The notes under the pieces are model-generated. The model was given only the letters and a program-made list of their open reading frames with translations. It did not search any database and had not been told where the DNA came from. This document shows positions 22,345-30,529 of a DNA stretch of 64,000 nt, one piece after another. Where the stretch lies: the NCBI RefSeq assembly GCF_963082655.1, contig NC_081552.1:195686598-195750597 (forward strand), in the 5' to 3' direction. A program made the translations under genes and the position numbers. Origin of the DNA: Stomoxys calcitrans (lineage: Eukaryota; Arthropoda; Insecta; Diptera; Muscidae). The stretch's first letter is position 1. Every line of letters starts with the position of its first letter.

Positions 22345-22548
22345 CCATTGAGGGACAGGAACAAACTTCTCACATACTGCTGAGTGCTGTCCGATTGAAG
22401 TTTAAGCTCAATAATAAAGGGCCTTCTTTTTATAGCTATGTCGGACGGCGTGTCGAAGTGCGACACCACTTTGTGGAGGAGATTTTTTGCAATGATTTCC
22501 ATAACACAAATGTTGCCAGCATTAGGAGCGGAAAACCCCAGCTGAAAA
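22345..22548 (-). mobile_element. tRNA-derived SINE, family 1, headless
   Basis: Body boxes present in reverse (AACTTCTCACATACTGCTGA, AAGGGCCTTCTTTTTATAGC, TGTTGCCAGCATTAGGAG). The tRNA-like head is absent. Confidence 0.7.
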
Positions 22549-22553
22549 ATCGT

Positions 22554-23041
22554 TATACTCACCACCATAGAATAGGGGTATACAAATCCAGTCATTCCGT
22601 TTGAAACACCTCGAAGTATTGATCTAAGTCCCCATTAAGTATTTATATTCTTGATCGGGCAAATGGGCCATATCGGTTCAGATTTAGATATGGCTCCCAT
22701 ATAAACCGATCTCCAGATTTGACTTCTTGAGCCCATGAAAGTCACATTTTTTGTCCGATATGGCTAAAATTTTGTACATAGTGTTCTGTTATGACTTCCA
22801 ACAAGTGTGCCAAGTACGGCCAACATAGGTCTATAACCTGATATTGCTCCCATGTGAAGCGGTCTCTCGTTCATCCTTGTTTGGATCCCAGAAGTTTATT
22901 TTGCATGTTTGACAAAAGTTTGGTATGTAGAATAAAATGATGCCCTACAACTTAATTTATTTTGTATACATTTTTTGCAGAATCCGTGGCGGTGGGTTCC
23001 CAAGGCTCGGCCCGGCCGAACTTAGCACGCTTTTAATTGTT
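22554..23041 (+). mobile_element. DINE-like element, family A, compact complete copy (~0.49 kb)
   Basis: Head TATACTCACCACCATAGAAT, about one and a half monomers, then GTGGCGGTGGGTTCCCAAGG and hairpin CTCGGCCCGGCCGAA with TTTTAATTGTT. Both ends present with almost no internal array. Confidence 0.72.
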
Positions 23042-23042
23042 T

Positions 23043-23103
23043 ATGATGACGTCGCCAGGATTTGAACCCAGGCATTCAGCATCATGCGCTACGGTGACCT
23101 CCA
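23043..23103 (-). repeat. SINE family 1 head fragment
   Basis: Reverse of the tRNA-like head: GCCAGGATTTGAACCCAGGC then GCGCTACGGTGACCTCC. Confidence 0.6.
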
Positions 23104-23104
23104 A

Positions 23105-23400
23105 GCCATTATAGCCATTAACAATATACCAATGTCTCTGGAAGAAAATCGTGTGAAAGTGGTCGCGTATGCTGATGACGTGGTTAGCACTCTTAGAGGT
23201 ATACTATAGGAATCCCTACGTACGGCAGCAAAGTGGGCTACCAAAATGCCCGATGTGAGTGAAGAAGCTCCAGCTAAGAAACTTCAATGGAAAGATCTAG
23301 TGGAGGAAGTCATCTCGAAACTGGATGTCAGAGACTATAGAAAAAGCGCAAAAGATCATGGAGCTTGAGAATTCATTCTATGCTCCAATAATGGAACATA
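23105..23400 (+). mobile_element. composite LINE fragment
   Basis: First part encodes VKVVAYADDVV (the RT catalytic box) as at 27470; from about 23250 it switches to GAAGAAGCTCCAGC and GTCAGAGA, matching the 3' end of the large LINE at 33170-33300. Two LINE families joined. Confidence 0.6.
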
Positions 23401-23860
23401 TGCTCTGTAATAGCACCTAAGTAAGTAAGATCTATTGATGGACCTTTTTCGATTGTGTTAGGTGCATGGTGGGCAATTTTTAGACAGACGTCTACAAGTC
23501 GAGAAACAAGTTGATCTGAAAGCTGTTTTTTTTTCTAAATTTTAAACAAAATCCTAGGGGTGGGTTTTTAAGATTGGATCCGCTTTAGCTTATTTGTCCC
23601 ATCTACCTCTAACAATCCACTTATGATCACCAATAAAATTTTTCTTTTTTTTCACCAACTTTTGCTTCTGTTGGCAAATAGCTAAAATTTTTGAGATTAT
23701 TAATGACAATTTCAAGTTTCGAAATTCCCCATGGACTGTAGTACCACGTAGAGTTCACCTTTGAATTAACCAAAATCCCTGCACATTCATTAAGACGGCT
23801 AATGAAGATGTTGACAATGGTGCTGCTTAATGCTCATAAATTCAATAAAGTCTGACTTAC

Positions 23861-24177
23861 CGTAGCAGAGACAATTGCCGTTGTATTGTCTCGTCTTGGG
23901 CCAATATAATTTTGAGCAGACGTTCATTGGCCGTGGCCGTGCAGCGGGACAATTTCGGGTGTAGTGTATTGGCCTGGGCCAACCACTGCGATGATTTATG
24001 TTTGCGGCGACGGAATTTCGCACTCCTCGCACTGCCCACAGGGCTGCCCATGCCGCTGTCCTTATCCGTGGAGATTAATGAAGACAGTTGGGGCGTAGCT
24101 GTATGCTGCTGGTGTTGGTGATGGGCATAGGCATAGGATATGGGCGCTGGTCCCAAACGCCGTAACAACAATTCACA
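23861..24177 (-). CDS. meru: meru-like RASSF9/10 protein, second coding exon (end of RA domain, linker, start of coiled coil)
   Basis: The exon starts after a pyrimidine-rich tract ending CCTCCTGCAG and opens in phase 0 with CELLLRRLGPAP, the last beta strand of an RA domain, matching the Q/FVLV(R/K) segment that ends RA domains in RASSF9/10. It then carries a His/Gln-rich stretch (exon residues 19-25), a DSGMGS motif (40-45), a basic patch FRRRKHK (55-61), and ANERLLKIILAQDETIQRQL (83-102), which resembles the RASSF9 segment around its LIISQDHTI. It ends two bases into an Arg codon (CG) before GTAAGT. It lies 21.9 kb from the upstream exon. Without this exon the RA domain would be incomplete, which strongly supports the splice. 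The exon is unique sequence in a roughly 1.4-kb TE-poor island. Confidence 0.8.
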
Positions 24178-24334
24178 CTGCAGGAGGAATAGAGAAACAA
24201 AAGAAACTCAATTTAGTCACCAAGTTGGGCAAGGAAATATTCTTTAGGTCACTTATGATTTATCATAAGTATTGGAGGATTTTATATTTCGTTTATCTTT
24301 TCTGTTGAGCTTCTTTTGTCTTAATGTTCACATT

Positions 24335-24356
24335 TTAGTTGTTGTTGTTGTTGTTG
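24335..24356 (+). repeat. (TTG)n microsatellite
   Basis: Six TTG units in TE-poor intronic DNA next to exon B. Confidence 0.8.
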
Positions 24357-24877
24357 GTTTTAGCAGAAAACACATAAAATAAACTAAGGTACACCAAGTT
24401 TTACGTGACTTGGTCGAATTCATTGTGCTTTTTCACCATTTACTCGTTTAATGGTTTTTTTTCTTTTCTCTCTCTCCCTCTGGATTCACTTTATCATGAC
24501 ATAATTGCTCTTAATTTTAAGCCCCCACCGCAGGCTATCACAAAAACAAAAACTTTTGAATTATTTATCTGTTTCAAGGAGCACAACCAAAACTGAATGT
24601 CAAGACTCAAAGCTAGCAAGCCAAAATAAAATAATTGATACAATTATTTAAGGCTTCAAGTCATATGACCCAATGAATGAAGTGATCAATTGGTAACAGT
24701 GGACCAAAGCGAAAACTTTAAAGGAAAACAAGTGTGTTAAGGAAAAAATCATTTTGAAGGATGGAAACATGGCTGACGCGAAGTGTTGCCAAGTTCACAT
24801 CGATATATCTCTTCAAGTAGATTAGTGGTGCACAAAATAAAAATGAGATGGTATGAGTGATTTACGCTCTTCAATTT

Positions 24878-26346
24878 TTATACCCTACACCACTACTGTG
24901 GTACAGGGTATTATAACTTAGTGAATTAGTTTGTAACACTCAAAAGGAAGAGAGATAGACCCATTGATAAGTATTCCGATCGACTCAGAATCACTTTCTA
25001 ATTCGATCTATCTGTCTGTCTGCCCGTCTGTCTGTCCATGTTAATTTGTGTACAAAGTACAGGTCGCAGTTTTCATCCGATCGTCTTCAAATTTGGTACA
25101 GTCATGTTTTTCGGCCTAGAGACGAAGCCTATTAAAATTGGAAAAAATCGGTTCAGATCTGGATATAGCTCCCATGTATATGTTTGTCCGATTTTCAGTA
25201 AAAATGCAATAAAATGGTCATTTGTTAACCGATTCTCTCGAAATTTGGCATGAAAGACTTTTTTACGACTGTCGACATTACTGGTGAATTTCATGGAAAT
25301 CGGTTCAGATTTAGATATAGCTTTCATATGTATATATTGCCCGATTTTCACTTCTAGAGCCACTGCAAGCACATTTATTGACCAATCTTGCCAAAATATT
25401 GTACAACGCTTTCCTCGTTCACTACCACAATATACATAGATTTTGGTCAAAATCGGTTCAGATTTAGATATAGCTCCCATATATATGTTCGCCCGATTTC
25501 CAGTAATATTGCAATAAAATGGCCTTTTGTTAACCGATTTTCTCGATATTCGGCAGGAGGGATTTTCTCTTGACTCTTAATATTACTGGTGAATTTCATG
25601 GAAATCGGTTCAGATTTAGATATAGCTCTCATATATATGTTCGTCTGATTTTGAGAAATATTGCAAAAAAGTGATCATTTGTTATCCGATTCTGTCGAAA
25701 TTTTGCAGGAAGGAATTTCTTATGACTCAATATTACTGGCGAATTTTATATAGAAATCGACCCAGATTTAGATAAAGCTGTCATATATGTATATCGCCCG
25801 ATTTTCACTTTAAGAGCCACTGCAAGCGCATTTATTGACCAATCTTGCCAAAATTTTGCACAATACTTTCCTCGACGACTATCACATTATCTGGGAAGTT
25901 TGCTCGAAATCGGTTCAGAATTAGATATAGCTTCCATATATACGTTCGTTAGATTATGGGTTATTTGCCATAATGTTGTCATTTGTCAACCGTGGTTTTT
26001 ACAGTTTGAACATATTGGGTTGCCCAAAAAGTAATTGCGGAGGTAAATGCATTTTTAATAAAACTTAGAATGAACTTTAATCAAATATATTTTTTTACAC
26101 TTTTTTTCTAAAGCAAGCTAAAAGTAACAGCTGATAACTGACAGAAGAAAGAATGCAATTACAAAGTCACAAGCTGTGAAAATTTTGTCAACGCCGACTA
26201 TATGAAAAATTGGGCAACCCAATATTTGCTCGCCGAGGTTCATCAAAATTGGTTCAGATATATTGGATATAGGTCCCACATTGTACTTATAGGGTAGGTG
26301 TTGGGTATTATACAGTCGGCACCGCCCGACTTTTGCCCTTCCTTAC
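24878..26346 (+). mobile_element. DINE-like element, family C, complete, with a MITE inside
   Basis: Head TATACCCTACACCACTACTG, leader TCTGTCTGTCTGCCCGTCTG, monomers (TCGGTTCAGATTTAGATATA, CGATTTTC), then GGTGTTGGGTATTATACA and the hairpin AGTCGGCACCGCCCGACT. Same plan as family A (head, TCTG leader, array, inverted head copy, GC hairpin), but different sequences. Interrupted at 26015-26222 by a mariner MITE. Confidence 0.68.
26015..26222 (-). mobile_element. mariner-type MITE, copy 2 (208 bp, one end shortened)
   Basis: Starts TTGGGTTGCCCAAAAAGTAA and ends ATTGGGCAACCCAA with TA on both sides (26013-26014, 26223-26224). The right inverted repeat has lost the segment that reads TCCGCAATTACTTTT in other copies. 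Confidence 0.85.
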
Positions 26347-26423
26347 TGGGTTTTAATTCTCTCTGTGACTAAAGATTAAATTACTTGACAGAACGAATGA
26401 AGTTTTTTTAAATCAAACGAAGG

Positions 26424-26500
26424 CCACCGTAGCGCAGACGTTAGCATGTCCGCCTATGACGCTGAACATCTGGTCCTGCTCCGTCAAGTCCTGGCGTCCA
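26424..26500 (+). repeat. SINE family 1 head fragment
   Basis: GGCCACCGTAGCGCAGACGT, then GTCCGCCTATGACGCTGAAC and a disrupted B box; no body. Confidence 0.65.
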
Positions 26501-26504
26501 TATC

Positions 26505-27150
26505 GGACCATATTTGGATATAGCTGCCATATAGACCGATCTCTCGATATGGAGTATTGAGCCCATAAAAGGAGCATTTCCCATACGATTTTAATGAAAT
26601 TTCAAACAGTGCGTTTTGATAGACCTCTACACCTGTTTGTTGAATATCGTCCAGATCGGAGCATATTTGGATATAGCTGCCATATAGACCACTCTCCCGA
26701 AATAGAGTATTGAGCCCATAAAAGCAGCATTTTTCATCTGATTTTGATGAAATTTGAAACAGTGCATTTTGGTTCCACTCTATAGCATTTTGTAGAATAT
26801 CGTCCAGATTGGGCCATATAGGGAATATGGGCCAGATATTCTACACAATACTCTATACAATACTCTGTAGAAGTCTATCAAAACGCACTGTTTTAAATGT
26901 CACCCAAATCGCATGAAAAATGCTCCTTTTATGGGCTCAAAACTCCATATCGGGAGATCGATCTATATGGCAGCTATATCCAAAAATGGTCCAATCTGGA
27001 CGATATTCAACAAACAGGTGTGGAGGTCTATCAAAACGCAATGTTTGAAATTTCATCGAAATCGGATGAAAAATGCTCCTTTTATGGGCTCAATACTCCA
27101 TATCGAGAGATCGGTCTATATGGCAGCTATATCCAAATTTGATCCGTCCT
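26505..27150. repeat. large inverted repeat of DINE-related (family D) monomers
   Basis: Monomers with GGATATAGCTGCCATATAGA, GAGTATTGAGCCCATAAAA and AACAGTGCGTTTTGATAGAC run plus-ward to ~26830, then the same monomers run in reverse from ~26868 to 27150. The arms are about 280-330 bp with a ~40-bp centre. Confidence 0.75.
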
Positions 27151-27339
27151 AGATCACATTTCACAAGAATGGGCCGAATCATCATCAAATTCGGGTAATA
27201 AATGCATCTTTTATGGCCTCAATACCCTAAATCCGGTAATCGGGTGGTCCGCCTATAGGGTAACTATATCCAAATATAGTCCGATCTGAAGCACACTTCA
27301 CAGAAATGTGTAAGGGTCTACCAAGATATTTGCAAAATT

Positions 27340-27420
27340 ATAAATACTCAAAAAAGGTATTTACTGCGTATTTACCCAATAAATACCCAAGCGTTGGGTA
27401 TTTACCCGGTAGAAGCCCAT
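27340..27420 (+). repeat. GGGTATTTACCC-rich repeat fragment
   Basis: TATTTACCCAATAAATACCC and GGGTATTTACCCGGTAG recur near 40865, 41650 and 61160 in variant form, usually beside LINE 5' blocks. Confidence 0.55.
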
Positions 27421-27610
27421 CTCTGGTCATTAACAATATTTCATTATCTCTGGAAGAAAAAGGTGTAAAAATGGTCGCGTATGCTGATGACGTGGTAATT
27501 GGGGTTTTCCAGCACTTTTAGAGATATACTTCAGGAAGCTCTATGTGAAACAGCGAATTGGGCTACCGAAAGTTGTAGCGAGTCAATTTGGACTAGTACA
27601 TGTCATCTTA
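27420..27610 (+). mobile_element. LINE RT fragment
   Basis: Reads LVINNISLSLEEKGVKMVAY then ADDVV: the catalytic YADD box of a LINE reverse transcriptase, followed by LQEALCETANWA. Same family as 50690-50992 and 23130. Confidence 0.65.
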
Positions 27611-28016
27611 CCCACTGTGCGTCATTAGTTGCCCTGTATTCATTTCATATACGACGTAATAGAATACATTTTACGACTATTCTGGCTACTGTGCACTATT
27701 TCGTGGTAACCGTCCACAAATTTTTACATAAATCCGCATGGGCCACACAACCATTCATACACACGTTAGTCATATCCAGCCGAAATGCTAGACACATTTA
27801 ATTATCTACATACACATGGCCTGCTAACACAGCCATTCATATTTGTATGGGTTTCAGTACAAGAGATGGACATTCAGACACCACCAATGTAAAGGGGATA
27901 TGGTTGGACATAGAAATGGGCATTTTGCCTAGTGGCACAGGTACTCGCAATGATTTCGTTATTCGACGTATATTTAAACAAGACAAGTGGGAAATAATTC
28001 TCATTTGGTTGATGTA

Positions 28017-28242
28017 TTGGGTTGCCCAAAAAGTAATTGCGGATTTTTCATATAGTCGGCGTTGACAAATGTTTTCACAGCTTGTGACTCTGTAATTGCA
28101 TTCTTTCTTCTGTCAGTTATCAGCTGTTACTTTTAGCTTGCTTTAGAAAAAAAGTATATTTGATTAAAGTTTATTCTAAGTTTTATTAAAAATGCATTTA
28201 CTTTCTTTTAAAAAATCCGCAATTACTTTTTGGGCAACCCAA
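28017..28242 (+). mobile_element. mariner-type MITE, copy 3 (226 bp, intact ends)
   Basis: Near-perfect 28-bp inverted ends (TTGGGTTGCCCAAAAAGTAA ... TTACTTTTTGGGCAACCCAA) and TA duplications at 28015-28016 and 28243-28244. Opposite orientation to copies 1 and 2. Confidence 0.9.
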
Positions 28243-28334
28243 TAGCAATTGCTACTTAATGACATCTTTCTAAGGAACAGATAGAATGGACACGTGTGGC
28301 ATAGTCCGCAGTCATAAAGCCTCGAAACGCTGAG

Positions 28335-28605
28335 GATTTCATCCCCAATTAACGCGATCCGTTCGCATCTTAACGCGACTCGTCCGCATCCTAACGCTGA
28401 CTTGTTCGTATCTTAACCCGGCTCGTCTACATGCTAATGCTGACTTGTTCGCATCCTAACGCTGACTCGTTCGCAACCTAAAGCGAATTGATCGCATCCA
28501 AATGCCGACTTGTTCTCGTCATAATGCTGATTCGTTCGCATCATAATAGGACTTGTCTGCATCATAACGCCGACTTGTTCGCAACCTAATCAGAGAACAG
28601 CAGCA
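28335..28605 (+). repeat. 22-bp minisatellite, array 1
   Basis: About 12 units of a 22-bp motif close to TTCGCATCCTAACGCTGACT, with alternating subtypes (AACGCGACTCG and AACGCTGACTTG). Confidence 0.82.
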
Positions 28606-28639
28606 AACTACTTTAAAAATGAATGCTCACGATAGACAT

Positions 28640-29180
28640 GAAGTGAATGGTAGTGAATGGTGATGCTTGCGACTCTCAATGATCAAAACATAAAACGTTC
28701 CTTTAATATAGGGATACTTAAAACAACTTTCTGTTTCAAATTACATTGAAATCGGATAGTGAATGCGCCTGTTACGGGTATAAGTCCCTAAATCGGCATA
28801 TTGGTCTATATGGAAGCTAAATGTAAATATGATCCGACATGGACTATATTTACTTTGAATATCGGGGCCCCTATTTTCAGCAAAATCTCACAAAAAATGC
28901 GGGCTTAAGACACTAAATCGCCGTATCGCTCTATATGGCAGCTATATCCAAATGGAGTCCGATTTGGTTTAATTCAGAACTTAACCTAAATACGAGTCTG
29001 TGCAAAATGTCAACTCAATATCTCAATTTTCTAAGAATGTAGCGTGATTACAACTGGCGGACACACGGACGAACAGACACACGGATATCGACAAATCGTC
29101 TTAGACTGTCGATCAGAAATATATATATATTTTTAGGGTCGAAAATGGATATTTCGATGTGTTGCAAATAGAATGACTAA
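28640..29180 (-). mobile_element. DINE-related element fragment (family D)
   Basis: Monomers with TATGG(A/C)AGCTA(A/T)AT and AAATCGGCATATTGGTC, then the leader ACGGACGAACAGACACACGG and GGATATTTCGATGTGTTGCA, as at the end of the 36704-38097 element. No hairpin end. Confidence 0.5.
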
Positions 29181-29454
29181 ATGAATATGCTACCCGCTCT
29201 ACAAAACCTGATGTCTCATTCCTCTGCTTGGTTTTGCTTCATATGGCACTCACCTGAGTGGTGTTCATTTACAAACAACACACGATGTCCGTCGACCAAA
29301 TTGAAAATCACATCTACTGAACGATTAGTAAAACGTTCGTGCGTCTCTCACTCTATTGTATATGTGCTAACTTTGTTTTTATGTGGCATGAGATACAGAC
29401 AATTGCTTTGGTCAATGTAGCTATTGAGTGCTCAATTTTGGGTCTTATGCAGTT

Positions 29455-29682
29455 TTCTGATCCTAACGCGACTCGTTTGTATCCTAGCCCTGATATGTCG
29501 CACCCTAACGCGACTCGTCTGCGTCCTAACACTGACATGCTAACGCTGATTCGTTATCGTCCGCATGCGGACGCTGACTTGTTCGCATCCTAACGCGGGT
29601 TCGTTCGCATCTTAACGCGACTCATTTGCATCCCAACGCTGACTTGTTCGCATCCTAACGTAATCCGTTTGCATCCACACTA
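29455..29682 (+). repeat. 22-bp minisatellite, array 2
   Basis: Same motif family as array 1, about ten units, separated from it by ~850 bp of other sequence. Confidence 0.8.
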
Positions 29683-30041
29683 CATTACACACCTCACCTC
29701 TAACTCTTCTCTTGTCTATCCAGTCTCCAGCAGTGAGACCAATGGTGAGCGCATTAACAAAATCTAAGCACCTCGAGCAAGGTCACTTTCGGAAGACAAC
29801 CGAATACCGTAAAATCCGAATATTAGTCGAATTCTTAACCTTCAGAAAGTTTAAATATTCCGGCCTGTTCGAATACCGAAGAAATCTACCGAATCCCCCG
29901 GCCGAGTGTCCAATTGCCTAGAACAGGTAGCTACGGACTAAAAGCGCTTAACTGATTGACACCATTCAACACACTGCGCCAAGGAGCTTAGAACACCATC
30001 TTGAATTGCAATTACTGAAGTATATTAACAAAAAATCTGTA

Positions 30042-30075
30042 CGGCGTACTCTGAAAGGGATTTCAGAGTACGCCG
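30042..30075. other. perfect 15-bp stem hairpin
   Basis: CGGCGTACTCTGAAA (30042-30056) pairs exactly with TTTCAGAGTACGCCG (30061-30075) across a GGGA loop. The stem sequence GGCGTACTCTGA recurs once more at about 30085. It lies just upstream of the LINE 5' block. Confidence 0.85.
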
Positions 30076-30099
30076 GTGTTCAGAGGCGTACTCTGATAC

Positions 30100-30500
30100 A
30101 GGATGACTATGAGCACCACACAGGCTGGAACTTTAAGCTCCGACTTGTGTGGTGCCCATCGTTATCACGGGAAGCTTAGCTGAAAGCTACCGGGCGCGTT
30201 CACAGATTGTGGATGGTGGAAAGCTCCGTTTTTATGCGGAGTAGCTGCAAATGCGGCCGCGGGCAGACAGCGATTTTCGAGATGACAAGGCGAGTTATTG
30301 GCGCCTTCAAATAACCAATGGCCAACATCAGCGTCTGTTCCCAGGTTAGGGGCGGCTGGCGGCGAGCGGCCCGTCACAACGAGGGATACGTGTGCAATCC
30401 CACAAAACCCATGCGGTTGGGGCGCTGGGCAAGTAACCCGCCCCCGGAAAACTGAGAACTACAATACTATGAGAAACAAAGGAATAGTAAAAACGGACCC
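30100..30500 (+). mobile_element. LINE 5' non-coding block
   Basis: Starts with a stem (GAGCACCACACAGG ... TTGTGTGGTGCCC), then GCTACCGGGCGCGTTCACAG, GCTCCGTTTTTATGCGGAGT and GGCGCCTTCAAATAACCAA. The same block occurs near 7700, 40660, 40910 and 56560. Directly followed by LINE coding sequence, so probably its 5'UTR. Confidence 0.65.
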
Positions 30501-30529
30501 CCCAACGTTGACAACCCACGCAAACGAAA

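Larger units (their letters stand above)
13536..23860 (-). other. intron between meru-like exons B and C (about 10.3 kb)
   Basis: Bounded by GTAAGT (23860-23855) and CACAG (13540-13536). It contains a Helitron-like array, SINE copies, a mariner relic, a rearranged LINE and a small DINE-like element. 13700-14380 and 23400-23855 show no recognisable repeat or exon. Confidence 0.72.

Noticed and set aside
28335..29682. CRISPR-like array
   Set aside because: Repeats are contiguous 22-bp units with no spacers, in a eukaryotic genome.
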